50,313 bases of DNA from Gammaproteobacteria bacterium (GCA_024639325.1 JAHEIO010000014.1:11504-61816); one strand, 5' to 3'; positions 23,387 to 34,514 are shown, counted from the stretch's first letter. Program-made: numbers and translations. Notes: a model not told the origin generated them from the letters alone.

Positions 23387-24061
23387 ATGCACCGCGCTTG
23401 GCTGATCTTCGCGCTTCTTCTGGTTCACTGTACGGTCGTCGACCATGCGGCCTCTGCGAATTCCTCGATAAGCCTGCTGGCGCTGTTCGGAGAGAAAGCG
23501 TTGTTGCATATCGACGGCGAGCAAAGATTACTGCACACCGGCGAAACAAGTCCAGAAGGGGTTTCACTGATCAGTGTCGATTCCGAACAGGCGATCGTCG
23601 AGATCGGCGGCAGGGAAGAGGTCTTGCGGCTGGGTTTTGCAACCTACTTCCCGGGTGCACGGGCAGAACCGGAGAATGCCTGGGCAGGCCCGAAAAAGGT
23701 GTCGCTGTGGGCTGACGCAAGCGGTTTCTTTTACAGCAACGGCATGATCGAAGGCTTCCCGGTCCGGTTTCTGGTGGATACCGGGGCGACCAGCATCGCC
23801 ATCAGCAGTCAGCTGGCCGATCGTATCGGCATCGACTACACCAGCAGCCAGAAAGGTCTGGCCAATACCGCCGGCGGGGTTGCGCCGATGTACCGCATCA
23901 CCCTCGACAAGGTCACCGTCGGCGGAATTACGCTCCGCAACGTCGACGCGGGCATCGTCGTTGGGGCTTTTCCGAGAGAACCGCTGCTGGGGATGTCCTT
24001 TCTCGGTCAGCTCGACATGATCCGGGAAGGCGACCGGATGGTTCTCAAGCGCAGATTCTAA
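23387..24061 (+). CDS. Retropepsin-like aspartic protease, exported
   Basis: 224 residues from the ATG at 23387, which gives a signal-peptide-like start (MHRAWLIFALLLVHCTVV). An earlier start at 23321 is possible but would overlap the divergent gene. The protease domain is at about 115-224: FLVDTGATSIAIS is the D-T-G-A active site with psi-loop, followed by GLANTAGGVAPMYRI (flap) and EPLLGMSFLGQLDM. This fits the TIGR02281-type clan AA family, which acts as a homodimer in the periplasm. A small SH3-like region lies between (about 30-100). Its substrate is unknown. Confidence 0.87.
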   Translation: MHRAWLIFALLLVHCTVVDHAASANSSISLLALFGEKALLHIDGEQRLLHTGETSPEGVSLISVDSEQAIVEIGGREEVLRLGFATYFPGARAEPENAWAGPKKVSLWADASGFFYSNGMIEGFPVRFLVDTGATSIAISSQLADRIGIDYTSSQKGLANTAGGVAPMYRITLDKVTVGGITLRNVDAGIVVGAFPREPLLGMSFLGQLDMIREGDRMVLKRRF

Positions 24062-24074
24062 ATGTCTGATTGGA

Positions 24075-24089
24075 ACCTGCCTCGCAGGT
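24075..24089. terminator. Short hairpin between convergent genes
   Basis: ACCTGC and GCAGGT form a 6-bp stem with a 3-base loop in the gap between the convergent protease and folE2 genes. No T-run follows on either strand, so termination activity is doubtful. Confidence 0.3.
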
Positions 24090-24130
24090 CCGGCCCGTAA
24101 ACTGCGGCAATGTAATCAGTTCCTGGTCAA

Positions 24131-24958
24131 TCAGTTGCTGGAATCCGCTTCCTTGTCCCTGACGATCTGGGCGTACGCGGAGTGATTGTGGATGGATTCG
24201 AAGTTTTCTGATTCGATCACGTATCCCGTGATTCGATTGTCCTCGTTTAGTTTTGCCGCAACGTCGCGCACCATGTCCTCCACGAACTTGGGGTTGTCGT
24301 AGGCTTTTTCGGTGACGTACTTTTCGTCCACCCGTTTCAGCAGACCGTAGAGTTCACAACTTGCCTGTTCTTCGACGAGGTCGATCAGCTCCTCGATCCA
24401 GACGAATCCCTTTGTCTTGACGGTGAGCGTGACGTGGGAGCGCTGGTTGTGGGCACCGTAGTCCGAGATGCTCTTGGAGCATGGACACAGACTGGTCACG
24501 GGCACGACCACCTTGGTCTGGATGGTGGCTTTTTTGTTTTCGATCTCGCCGATCAGGGTCACCTCGTAATCCATCGGGCTCGCGACACCCGATTTCGGGG
24601 CGTGCTTGGTCACGAAATAGGGGAAGGTCATCTCGATGTGGCCTTTTTCCGCTTCCAGCCGCTCGGTCATTTCACGCAGGATGGATTTGAACGAGCGCAC
24701 CGAAATCTCCGATTCCTGGGACGCGAGGATTTCCACGAACCGGGACATGTGCGTGCCCTTGAAGCTGTGGGGCAGCTCAACGTACATATTGAAATTCGCG
24801 ATGGTGTGCTGTTCGCCGGCACTTCGGTCGCTGACGCGAACGGGATGCCGGATATCCTTTATGCCGACCTTGTCGATGGCGATGTTGCGCGTATCCGGGG
24901 TGCCCTGCACGTCCGCGATGACCACCGCAGCTTTTACTTTGGCTTCAGTTGATGACAT
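24131..24958 (-). CDS. folE2: GTP cyclohydrolase FolE2 (type IB)
   Basis: 275 residues. It opens the purine ring of GTP to make 7,8-dihydroneopterin triphosphate, the first step of folate and queuosine-related synthesis. The metal/active-site region is [20 protein letters not shown] (Cys158, Cys160, His170) and the start [19 protein letters not shown] is typical. FolE2 does not need zinc strictly and often replaces FolE under zinc limitation, but I find no Zur-type box in the 74 bases upstream. It follows xseB-ispA on the same strand. Confidence 0.96.
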   Translation of the reverse strand: MSSTEAKVKAAVVIADVQGTPDTRNIAIDKVGIKDIRHPVRVSDRSAGEQHTIANFNMYVELPHSFKGTHMSRFVEILASQESEISVRSFKSILREMTERLEAEKGHIEMTFPYFVTKHAPKSGVASPMDYEVTLIGEIENKKATIQTKVVVPVTSLCPCSKSISDYGAHNQRSHVTLTVKTKGFVWIEELIDLVEEQASCELYGLLKRVDEKYVTEKAYDNPKFVEDMVRDVAAKLNEDNRITGYVIESENFESIHNHSAYAQIVRDKEADSSN

Positions 24959-25032
24959 GGGTCCGATCCATACTGGCGTGTGTGAATGAGTTTAAGCAGG
25001 TTCCGACATGGCGGCAATAGCGATCGATGGGC

Positions 25033-25911
25033 TCAGAACTGCCGATCGACGACCAGGTCCGCGATATCCCTCAGGATATGGGTGTCGGCATCGAGTTTTT
25101 CAAGCGCAACCAGTGCCTGCGCGTGGCACCGCCGGGCCATCTGTCTGGACGCTTCCAGCCCGAGAGTGGACGGATATGTCGCCTTGGAGAGCACGCGATC
25201 GACGCCGCTGTGCTTGCCCAGCGTGTCCACATCGGATTCCTCGTCGAGGATGTCATCGATGATTTGAAAGGCAAGCCCGATCTGTTCGGCATATTGTTTC
25301 AGCGGGTTCAGCGTATCCGGATCCCGCCGCCCGCCGCACAGCACGCCGAGAACGACCGCGGCCCGGATCAGTGCGCCCGTCTTACCCCGGTGAAGCGCAT
25401 TGAGTTGTTCGAGCGTCAGACTGGAGCCCTCGGCTGCGATGTCGCGCACCTGTCCACCGACCATGCCGGCGTGCCCCGCGGCTCGCCCCAGTTCGAAAAC
25501 CATTTGCAGCCGCAATTCGACCGGTACGGTGTTGAATGCCGGGCTGGCCAGGATCTCGAACGCCAGGCTTTGCAATCCGTCTCCAACCAGTATGGCGGTC
25601 GCATCATCGTAGGCGATGTGGCAGGTTGGCTTGCCGCGCCGCAACGTATCGTTGTCCATGGCCGGCAGATCATCGTGCACCAGCGAATAGGCGTGTATCA
25701 GCTCGACGGCACAGGCCGGAATATCGAGAACGTCCGAATTTGCATCCACCGCCTGGCCCGCCCCATACACCAGCATCGCACGAATACGTTTACCGCCATC
25801 GAGACTGACATATCTCATGGCTTCGTGCAGACGGCCGGGCCCCGAGTCGGCCGCGGGGAGTACCCTGTCTAGCGCCGCCTCGACTCGCAACTTGAAGCCG
25901 CGAAATGGCAA
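25033..25911 (-). CDS. ispA: Polyprenyl synthetase (farnesyl diphosphate synthase, IspA)
   Basis: 292 residues. The first aspartate-rich motif is DDLPAMD at 80-86, the second is IIDDILDE at about 220; the chain-length-determining positions upstream of the first motif read LIHAYSLVHD, as in bacterial FPP synthases. GGKRIRAMLVYGAGQA binds isopentenyl diphosphate. It makes farnesyl diphosphate for quinones, undecaprenyl carriers and possibly hopanoids. The start is uncertain: TTG at 25911 is the most likely, since no ATG precedes the conserved VEAALDRVLPA. It follows xseB by 34 bases. Confidence 0.95.
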   Translation of the reverse strand: MPFRGFKLRVEAALDRVLPAADSGPGRLHEAMRYVSLDGGKRIRAMLVYGAGQAVDANSDVLDIPACAVELIHAYSLVHDDLPAMDNDTLRRGKPTCHIAYDDATAILVGDGLQSLAFEILASPAFNTVPVELRLQMVFELGRAAGHAGMVGGQVRDIAAEGSSLTLEQLNALHRGKTGALIRAAVVLGVLCGGRRDPDTLNPLKQYAEQIGLAFQIIDDILDEESDVDTLGKHSGVDRVLSKATYPSTLGLEASRQMARRCHAQALVALEKLDADTHILRDIADLVVDRQF

Positions 25912-25945
25912 TGTCAGGTCGTTGATCGGTTACTCCTCGCAAGCG

Positions 25946-26206
25946 TCAATGGTCAGAAGAAAAGGGTTCGAGTTTCAACTCCCCGTGCTTTTTCACCAGC
26001 TGTTCGACCCGCTGTTCGGCTTGTCGCAAGGTCTTTTCACATGCCCGGGTCAGGGTTACGCCCCGTTCGAAATCCTTCAGAGACTGCTCAAGAGTCTGGT
26101 CTCCCTGTTCCATCCTCTCGACAAGCTGCTCCAGCTCTTTCAGATGGCTCTCGAATTTTGAGAGGTCATACGGTTCCTCTTCGACGCTGTCAGTCTTTCT
26201 GGGCAC
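25946..26206 (-). CDS. xseB: Exodeoxyribonuclease VII small subunit
   Basis: 86 residues. The helical hairpin FESHLKELEQLVERMEQGD, SLKDFERGVTLTRACEKTL and QAEQRVEQLV is the family signature. It binds the large subunit XseA, which is not in this window, to form the single-strand-specific exonuclease VII. It is the first gene of xseB-ispA-folE2, and diverges from the rubrerythrin operon across 133 bases. Confidence 0.95.
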   Translation of the reverse strand: MPRKTDSVEEEPYDLSKFESHLKELEQLVERMEQGDQTLEQSLKDFERGVTLTRACEKTLRQAEQRVEQLVKKHGELKLEPFSSDH

Positions 26207-26263
26207 ATGGAATCTCTTGGTGGTTCAGGATAGTGGGATTGTACGTCAGACGGGAAAATTTTC

Positions 26264-26302
26264 TTGACAAGGACCGGTGTAAAATTTTAGACTCATTCTA
26301 AA
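26264..26302 (+). promoter_or_regulatory. Promoter with overlapping PerR/Fur-type operator, rubrerythrin operon
   Basis: A perfect -35 TTGACA (26264-26269) stands 18 bases before TAGACT (26288-26293). Overlapping this -10 is TTAGACTCATTCTAA (26287-26301), a 7-1-7 inverted repeat with one mismatched pair; TTTAGA and TCTAAA are perfect arms. It resembles PerR boxes of the TTAGAAT-n-ATTCTAA form. Binding there would block RNA polymerase. The downstream GGGAG (26329-26333) is a good ribosome-binding site for the ATG at 26340. A peroxide- or iron-sensing Fur-family repressor fits a rubrerythrin gene; the regulator itself is not in the window. Confidence 0.55.
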
Positions 26303-26339
26303 TATATTTCTATCAACGCAAGTCAGACGGGAGTCAACG

Positions 26340-26756
26340 ATGGATCTGAAAGGCAGTAAAACCGAACAAAATCTCAAAGACGCATTCGCCGGCGAGTCGC
26401 AGGCAAACCGCCGCTATCTGTACTTTGCCGCGAAAGCCGACGTCGAGGGTTACAACGATGTATCCTCGGTATTTCGCTCCACCGCAGAGGGGGAGACCGG
26501 TCATGCCCACGGGCATCTCGAGTATCTCGAGGCGGTGGGCGACCCGGCCACGGGCCTGCCGATCGGCGGCACTTCGAACAATCTGAAAGCCGCGATCGCC
26601 GGCGAGACCCACGAATACACGGACATGTATCCGGGTATGGCAAAGTCCGCCCGTGATGAGGGCTTCGACGAAATCGCCGATTGGTTCGAAACTCTCGCCA
26701 AAGCCGAGCGGTCGCATGCGAATCGTTTTCAGAAAGCACTGGATGCGCTCGACTAA
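26340..26756 (+). CDS. Rubrerythrin, diiron domain only
   Basis: 138 residues: the ferritin-like four-helix bundle without the C-terminal rubredoxin domain. Diiron ligands are visible as Glu19 ([10 protein letters not shown]), Glu52 with His55 ([10 protein letters not shown]), Glu89/Glu92 ([10 protein letters not shown]) and Glu123 with His126 (AERSHANRF). It reduces hydrogen peroxide with electrons from a separate donor. In this operon the two-cluster Fe-S protein downstream is the obvious candidate donor (inference). The strong promoter and ribosome-binding site suggest high expression, and a hairpin follows before the next gene. Confidence 0.95.
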   Translation: MDLKGSKTEQNLKDAFAGESQANRRYLYFAAKADVEGYNDVSSVFRSTAEGETGHAHGHLEYLEAVGDPATGLPIGGTSNNLKAAIAGETHEYTDMYPGMAKSARDEGFDEIADWFETLAKAERSHANRFQKALDALD

Positions 26757-26778
26757 AAAACGCATAGACGCAGTTTCG

Positions 26779-26802
26779 GAGGCCGGATACCTCTCCGGCC
26801 TC
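26779..26802 (+). other. Intergenic RNA hairpin inside the rubrerythrin operon
   Basis: GAGGCCGG (26779-26786) and CCGGCCTC (26795-26802) form a perfect 8-bp stem with an 8-base loop. No T-run follows, so it is more likely an mRNA processing or stabilising element, or a leaky terminator that lowers expression of the Fe-S and DUF3501 genes relative to rubrerythrin. Confidence 0.5.
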
Positions 26803-26826
26803 TGGCATTTGGAGATTTAAAAATCC

Positions 26827-28167
26827 ATGTCAGCACGTACCGGCAACACGCGAGAAGGCAGCCTCCAGGCGCCCACCCGAAATCCGCTTGGGTGGAACGG
26901 CCCGTCGTTTTACGACGAAAATGACCTGTTCGATGAACTGGAACGCGTCTTTGACATCTGTCACGGGTGTCGCCGGTGTTTCAGTTTGTGCAACGCCTTT
27001 CCGACCCTGTTCGATGCCATCGATGAATCGGAAACCATGGAGCTGGATGGGGTGTCGAAGCCGGTTTACTGGGACGTCGTCGATCACTGCTATCTGTGCG
27101 ACATGTGTTACATGACGAAGTGCCCCTACGTGCCGCCGCACGAGTGGAACGTTGACTTTCCCCACCTCATGCTTCGTGCCAAAGCGGTCAAGTTCAAAAC
27201 TCGAAAGGTCAAGTCAAGGGACAAGCTGCTGACCAGCACGGATATGATCGGGTCCCTTGCGGGCATTCCGGTGGTGTCCTCCGTGGTGAACGCTTCAATG
27301 CGAAATCGCACGATGAGATCGCTGGTGGAGTCTACCGTCGGTGTCCATCGGGACGCACCGGTGCCGAACTATCATCGCAACGCTGCGAAATCCATTTCCC
27401 CGCGAGCTGCGGTTATCGAAGCCAAGGCGGCCGGCCCCACCAAAGGCAAGGTGGCCATCTATGCAACGTGCTACGGAAAATACAATCAACCGGAGCTGAT
27501 CTCCGATCTTGTCACCGTGTTCGAGCATAACGATATTTCGGTGGCCATCGTGCAAAACGACAAGTGCTGCGGAATGCCCAAGCTCGAACTCGGTGACCTT
27601 GAGTCCGTTGAGGCGTTGAAGGATAAAAACATACCTTTGTTGAACTCGCTCATCGATGACGGCTGGGACATCATCTCTCCCATACCGTCCTGCGTGCTGA
27701 TGTACAAACAGGAACTCCCGCTGATGTTCCCCGAAGATCCGGCCGTCGCCCGGGTCAAGTCGGCCATATTCGATCCCTTCGAGTACCTAATGCACCGACA
27801 CAAGGCGGGTGCTATGAATACGGATTTCAGCAATGAACTCGGCAAGATTGCGTATCATGTATCATGCCACCTGCGGGTGCAGAACATCGGCATGAAAACG
27901 CGCGACATCCTCTCCCTGGTACCCAACACCGAAGTCGATGCGATCGAACGATGTTCCGGCCACGACGGTACCTACGCGGTAAAGAAGGAATTCTACGAGA
28001 CCGCCAAAAAGATCTGCAGACCGGTGGTGAGCCGGGTTCAAAAAGCACAAGCCGACCACTATTCGAGCGATTGTCCCATGGCGGCAGACATGGTCGGCAA
28101 CGGACTCGCGGACGGCAGCGAGCCCAGACACCCCATGTCGCTGCTCAGGCAGGCATACGGCCTGTAA
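26827..28167 (+). CDS. Two-cluster Fe-S protein, HdrD/GlpC-like, of the rubrerythrin operon
   Basis: 446 residues. Two [4Fe-4S] motifs lie at Cys45-Cys48-Cys51-Cys55 (CHGCRRCFSLC) and Cys88-Cys91-Cys94-Cys99 (CYLCDMCYMTKCP). Two CCG-type cysteine-rich domains follow: NDKCCGMPKLELGD is intact, whereas the second reads ERCSGHDG, so its CCG core is changed to CSG, though the upstream SYHVSCHLR-type cysteine is kept. These domains occur in heterodisulfide reductase D, glycerol-3-phosphate dehydrogenase C and glycolate oxidase F. A soluble cytoplasmic electron carrier is likely, feeding rubrerythrin. Ribosome-binding GGAG is at 26811. Confidence 0.9.
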   Translation: MSARTGNTREGSLQAPTRNPLGWNGPSFYDENDLFDELERVFDICHGCRRCFSLCNAFPTLFDAIDESETMELDGVSKPVYWDVVDHCYLCDMCYMTKCPYVPPHEWNVDFPHLMLRAKAVKFKTRKVKSRDKLLTSTDMIGSLAGIPVVSSVVNASMRNRTMRSLVESTVGVHRDAPVPNYHRNAAKSISPRAAVIEAKAAGPTKGKVAIYATCYGKYNQPELISDLVTVFEHNDISVAIVQNDKCCGMPKLELGDLESVEALKDKNIPLLNSLIDDGWDIISPIPSCVLMYKQELPLMFPEDPAVARVKSAIFDPFEYLMHRHKAGAMNTDFSNELGKIAYHVSCHLRVQNIGMKTRDILSLVPNTEVDAIERCSGHDGTYAVKKEFYETAKKICRPVVSRVQKAQADHYSSDCPMAADMVGNGLADGSEPRHPMSLLRQAYGL

Positions 28168-28192
28168 CTGGCCCATCGCACCGGTATCAGAT

Positions 28193-28783
28193 ATGAATAA
28201 ACTGACACGAGACGATCTCTTTTCCCTCGAGGCGTACGCGCAGCAACGCGCGGAGTTTCGGCAAAAGGTGCTGGCCCACAAGCGGGACCGGCAGGTCAGG
28301 ATTGGGCATCACGCTACGCTCTATTTCGAGGATCGGCTGACCGTCCAGTACCAGATTCAGGAAATGCTGCGAATCGAGAAGATATTCGAACACGACGGCA
28401 TCGACGAGGAGCTGGACGCCTACAATCCCCTGATCCCGGACGGTACGAATTTCAAGGCGACTTTCATGATCGAGTACGCCGATGTCGATGAACGCCGCGA
28501 GGCGCTGTCCAGGCTGGTCGACATCGAAGACCGGGTCTGGGTGCAGGCCGAGGGTACGCAACGGATATATGCAGTTGCCGACGAGGACCTGGACCGCGAG
28601 ACGGCGGACAAGACATCGGCCGTCCATTTTCTACGATTCGAATTGACCGACGACGTGATCCGGAAAGTTGTTTCGGGCGCTGGTTTCGGCTTTGGCATCG
28701 ACCATCCCGAGTACAAGGCGGAGAACAATCCGTTGGCGGAAGCAAGCCGGAAATCCCTGGCAGCGGATTTGGATCAGAACTGA
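28193..28783 (+). CDS. DUF3501 family protein
   Basis: 196 residues, soluble and acidic, no cysteines in a cluster pattern. Conserved DUF3501 features: LTRDDLFSLEAYAQQRAEFR at the start, RVRIGHHATLYFEDRLTVQYQ-like segment (here QVRIGHHATLYFEDRLTVQ), RIEKIFEHDGIDEELDAYN and RFELTDDVIRKVVSGAGFGF. The family has no known function, but it is almost always next to rubrerythrin and the two-cluster Fe-S protein, so a role in the same peroxide-reducing system or its maturation is reasonable. It begins 25 bases after the Fe-S gene. Confidence 0.92.
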   Translation: MNKLTRDDLFSLEAYAQQRAEFRQKVLAHKRDRQVRIGHHATLYFEDRLTVQYQIQEMLRIEKIFEHDGIDEELDAYNPLIPDGTNFKATFMIEYADVDERREALSRLVDIEDRVWVQAEGTQRIYAVADEDLDRETADKTSAVHFLRFELTDDVIRKVVSGAGFGFGIDHPEYKAENNPLAEASRKSLAADLDQN

Positions 28784-28805
28784 CTCGTTTTCCCTCACCC
28801 CTCAC

Positions 28806-28843
28806 CCCTCATCCCGACCTTCTTCCCCTGTGCCGGATGAGGG
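28806..28843. repeat. REP-like inverted repeat after the DUF3501 operon
   Basis: CCCTCATCC (28806-28814) and GGATGAGGG (28835-28843) are perfect 9-bp arms with a 20-base loop, preceded by CCCTCACCCCTCACCC. This composition recalls the dispersed CCCTCATCC...GGATGAGGG sequences found between genes in many proteobacteria. It may also act as a terminator for the operon. Only one copy is present in the window. Confidence 0.5.
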
Positions 28844-28851
28844 CTGAACTT

Positions 28852-30827
<1,976 letters not shown>

Positions 30828-30861
30828 CACCAAGCGTTGCTGAATCCTGGCGGGTAAACTG

Positions 30862-33147
30862 ATGCCTCGTAAGTCGACTCCGAGAAAAAGTAAACGCACC
30901 CAGACGGCAACGCTGATCCCGAGGTCCGAGATCGTCGGCCTGCCCGTTGCTACTTTTGCGGAGCGCGCCTATCTCCATTACTCCATGTACGTCATCCTGG
31001 ATCGCGCGCTGCCGTTTATCGGGGACGGGCTCAAACCCGTGCAGCGCCGCATCATCTTTGCGATGTCGGAACTGGGGCTGCATGCAGCGGCAAAATTCAA
31101 GAAGTCCGCACGTACGGTCGGCGACGTCATTGGCAAATTTCATCCCCATGGCGACAGCGCCTGCTACGAGGCGATGGTATTGATGGCGCAGGATTTCACC
31201 TATCGATACCCGCTCATCGACGGCCAGGGCAACTGGGGCTCATCCGACGACCCCAAATCGTTCGCCGCCATGCGGTACACGGAATCCAGACTGACACGGT
31301 ACGCCAATGCCCTGCTCAACGAGCTGGCTCAGGGGACTGTGGATTGGGCGCCCAACTTCGACGGTACACTGGATGAGCCCCGAGTCCTGCCGGCGCGCCT
31401 GCCCAACGTGTTGTTGAACGGCGGCTCCGGCATCGCCGTCGGAATGGCGACGGATATTCCACCTCACAACGTCCGGGAGGTGGTGTCGGCCTGCGTCAGG
31501 CTGCTGGAGTCGCCCGGCGCTACGCTGGCCGAACTGTGCGAGCATATCGAGGGACCGGATTATCCCACGCACGCCGAAATCGTAACCCCGAAAGAGGAGA
31601 TCAGGCAAATCTACGAGACCGGTACGGGATCCGTGCGGCAGAGGGCGACCTGGGCGCGTGAAGATGGCAACGTCGTGATCAACGCGCTGCCCTATCAGGT
31701 CTCCGGTTCGAAGATTCTGGAGCAGATCGCGGCGCAGATGAATGCTAAAAAGCTGCCGCTGGTCAGCGATCTGCGCGACGAATCGGATCACGAAAACCCG
31801 ACCCGCCTGGTGATCGAACCCAGATCGAACCGAGTGGAACTGGCAGCGTTGATGGACCATCTTTTTGCAACCACGGATCTGGAACGAAGTTACCGCGTAA
31901 ATATGAACATGATCGGCCTGAACGGGCGACCCAGGGTGTTTGACATCCGGTCGCTGCTGAAGGAATGGCTGGAATTCAGGACGGCGACCGTTAGGCGACG
32001 TCTGCAATGGCGCTTGGAGCGGGTTGTCAAGCGGTTGCATATCCTCGATGGTTACCTCACCGCATACCTGAATATCGATGAAGTGATCCATATCGTTCGT
32101 ACCGAGGACGAACCCAAACCTGTCCTGATGAAGCGGTTCCGCCTCAGCGACGAGCAGGCGGAAGCCATCCTCGAATTGAAATTGAGGAATCTGGCAAAGC
32201 TGGAGGAGATGCGGATACGCGGACAGCAGATGGAGCTGAGCGGCGAGCGCGAAAGTTTGCAGAAAATCCTCTCGTCCACGGCCAGGCTCAAAAGGCTGGT
32301 CAGGGACGAATTGATCGAGGATGCCGAGGAATTCGGGGACACGAGGCGGTCTCCCATTGTCGAGCGTGGCACAGCCCGGGCGATCGATCAGACCGCTCTC
32401 ATCCCATCCGAGGCGATCACCGTCGTGTTGTCGAAGAAGGGCTGGGTGCGTGCGGCAAAGGGACACGAGGTCGATCCCCGCAGCCTGAACTATAAAACCG
32501 GCGATGCCTACCTCCATGCGGCGCACGGTCGCAGCAATCAGCAAATCGTTTGCCTGGACTCAACGGGGCGTACTTACACCGTGGCGGCACACGGCCTGCC
32601 TTCCGCACGCAGCCAGGGTGAACCCCTGAGCAGTACCCTGAAACCCCCCGCCGGCGCGACGTTTGCCGGGGTCATGATGGGCGCGGACGAAGACCTGTAC
32701 CTGCTGGCGACCGACGCCGGCTACGGTTTCATCGCGGCCCTGGGGGAGATGTACACCAAGAATAAAAAAGGCAAGAGTACGCTGACGGTGCCGTCCGGCG
32801 GCCATGTGCTGACGCCGCAGCGGGTATATGACCCGGCGGAGGATCGGGTCGCGGTCGTGACTACCGGCGGCTACCTGCTGGTTTACACCGCGGATGAACT
32901 GCCGGTGATGAACCGGGGCCGGGGCGTGAAGCTTATCAACATACCACTCAAGAAGAGGCAAGCCGGTGAAGAGTCCGTACTCGTCGCCGCGACGTTCCAC
33001 CGGGGTGACAGCATCGTGATCCTCTCCGGGAAACGATATTTTCGACTCAAACCGAAAGATATCGAGCACTATTCGGGCGAAAGAGGCCGCAGGGGCCGCA
33101 AGCTGCCACGGGGTTTCCAGCACGTGCAGGGTATGACCTTCGAATAG
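30862..33147 (+). CDS. parC: DNA topoisomerase IV subunit A
   Basis: 761 residues. The catalytic Tyr139 is in [29 protein letters not shown] is the quinolone-determining region in its susceptible form (Ser and Glu kept). The C-terminal half has beta-pinwheel repeats ([50 protein letters not shown]), shorter than in GyrA, as expected for ParC. It has a basic N-terminal extension ([16 protein letters not shown], about 18 residues) compared with E. coli. It is in an operon with parE. Confidence 0.97.
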   Translation: MPRKSTPRKSKRTQTATLIPRSEIVGLPVATFAERAYLHYSMYVILDRALPFIGDGLKPVQRRIIFAMSELGLHAAAKFKKSARTVGDVIGKFHPHGDSACYEAMVLMAQDFTYRYPLIDGQGNWGSSDDPKSFAAMRYTESRLTRYANALLNELAQGTVDWAPNFDGTLDEPRVLPARLPNVLLNGGSGIAVGMATDIPPHNVREVVSACVRLLESPGATLAELCEHIEGPDYPTHAEIVTPKEEIRQIYETGTGSVRQRATWAREDGNVVINALPYQVSGSKILEQIAAQMNAKKLPLVSDLRDESDHENPTRLVIEPRSNRVELAALMDHLFATTDLERSYRVNMNMIGLNGRPRVFDIRSLLKEWLEFRTATVRRRLQWRLERVVKRLHILDGYLTAYLNIDEVIHIVRTEDEPKPVLMKRFRLSDEQAEAILELKLRNLAKLEEMRIRGQQMELSGERESLQKILSSTARLKRLVRDELIEDAEEFGDTRRSPIVERGTARAIDQTALIPSEAITVVLSKKGWVRAAKGHEVDPRSLNYKTGDAYLHAAHGRSNQQIVCLDSTGRTYTVAAHGLPSARSQGEPLSSTLKPPAGATFAGVMMGADEDLYLLATDAGYGFIAALGEMYTKNKKGKSTLTVPSGGHVLTPQRVYDPAEDRVAVVTTGGYLLVYTADELPVMNRGRGVKLINIPLKKRQAGEESVLVAATFHRGDSIVILSGKRYFRLKPKDIEHYSGERGRRGRKLPRGFQHVQGMTFE

Positions 33148-33206
33148 ACTACCGCTATGACGAACATCAGCTTGACGATTGAAGTACAACACCGGGTTTG
33201 ATTTGA

Positions 33207-34514
33207 ATGGCAAAAACAACTTTTAGAAAAAGCGGTAAAAAAGCAAACGCCGCAACAACCGTTTCGAACGCCAAGTCATCACGTACCGCGTCGGGAGCCG
33301 TGAGAAAAAAGTCAAGAGCATCGAAGCGGCCGAAGGGAGAGGAAAAAACCGGTCGGCAGCTGCCCCGCGCCAGGCGCACCGGGGAGATCCAGCCCTTTTT
33401 CGCTATGGAAGTGCTGGACAAGGCATGGCGCATGGAGGCCCGGGGACGAGACATCATCCATCTCGAGGTGGGTGAGCCGGACTTCGAGAGTCCCGTTGCC
33501 GTGGTCAAGGCGGGTCGCGCCGCGTTGAAGCAGGGCCACACGAAGTACACACCCGCGATGGGTATACCGGAATTGAGGTCGGCAATCGCCAGGACCTATG
33601 CGCGTGCCTGCAGGCCGCCGGCGGGTCGAATCGCGGTGACCCCGGGATCGTCCGGTGCTCTCTTGCTGATATTCGGCGTAATGATCGACCCGGGTGATGA
33701 GGTGCTGCTGGCTGACCCCGGCTATCCATGCAACAGTAATTTCATCAGGCTGTTTGGGGGCCGGCCCAAGCTGATACCCACCGACGCGTCGACCAACTAT
33801 CAGCTCACCGCGGAGCTCATCCGCAGGAACTGGCGTGCACGGACCCGTGCGGTCCTGATCGCCTCGCCTTCGAACCCCACCGGTACGATCGTGCCTGTTG
33901 AAGAAATGACGTCGATCGTTCGCACCGTCGAAGAACTGGGTGGCGTCTGCGTCGTCGACGAGATCTACCACGGCCTGACCTACGACGTGGACGTTCGCAG
34001 CGCCCTGTACGATTCCCCCGACGTCTTCGTCGTCAACAGCTTTTCGAAGTTTTACGGCATGACGGGCTGGCGCATCGGATGGCTGGTTTGTCCAGAGTAC
34101 TACATCGACGACATCACCAAATTTGCACAGAATCTTTACATATCCACCAGTGCCCCCGCGCAGTATGCGGCTTTGGCCGCGATGACGCCGCAGGTCAGGA
34201 CCGAATGCGACCGCAGGCGCCGCCTGTTTCAGGAGCGCAGGGATTATCTGGTACCGGCTCTTCGGGGTCTGGGTTTCGAGATACCGGTCATGCCCCAGGG
34301 CGCGTTCTATGTCTACGCCGACGTCAGCCGGTTCAGCAACGACAGCGAGGAGTTCGCGATGAAGCTATTGCAGAAGACCGGCGTAGCCATCACCCCCGGC
34401 AGGGATTTTGGCGAATATCGCCACCTGCAGCACGTGCGTCTGTCCTATGCGAACACGCTGGAAAGACTGCAGGATGCCGTGTCGCGCCTCGGCGCGTTCA
34501 TCGGCGAACTGTAA
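33207..34514 (+). CDS. Class I/II PLP-dependent aminotransferase with basic N-terminal tail
   Basis: 435 residues. The aminotransferase core is at about 50-430: HLEVGEPDFESP, YTPAMGIPELRSAIA, SPSNPTGTIVP (cofactor/substrate Asn-Pro-Thr-Gly), VVDEIYHGLTYD (Asp for PLP N1), VNSFSKFYGMTGWRIGWLV (Schiff-base Lys) and RLSYANTLERL (carboxylate Arg). It is related to aspartate/alanine aminotransferases of the AspC/AlaA group; substrate not determined. The first 55 residues are Lys/Arg/Ser/Thr-rich, with no counterpart in the family, which usually begins near RRTGEIQPFFAMEV. No better start codon precedes that point except GTG 33300. It overlaps the convergent HAD gene by 17 bases. Confidence 0.88.
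   Translation: MAKTTFRKSGKKANAATTVSNAKSSRTASGAVRKKSRASKRPKGEEKTGRQLPRARRTGEIQPFFAMEVLDKAWRMEARGRDIIHLEVGEPDFESPVAVVKAGRAALKQGHTKYTPAMGIPELRSAIARTYARACRPPAGRIAVTPGSSGALLLIFGVMIDPGDEVLLADPGYPCNSNFIRLFGGRPKLIPTDASTNYQLTAELIRRNWRARTRAVLIASPSNPTGTIVPVEEMTSIVRTVEELGGVCVVDEIYHGLTYDVDVRSALYDSPDVFVVNSFSKFYGMTGWRIGWLVCPEYYIDDITKFAQNLYISTSAPAQYAALAAMTPQVRTECDRRRRLFQERRDYLVPALRGLGFEIPVMPQGAFYVYADVSRFSNDSEEFAMKLLQKTGVAITPGRDFGEYRHLQHVRLSYANTLERLQDAVSRLGAFIGEL

Noticed and set aside
28806-28843. CRISPR-like repeat
   Set aside because: A single inverted repeat with no regularly spaced direct copies.
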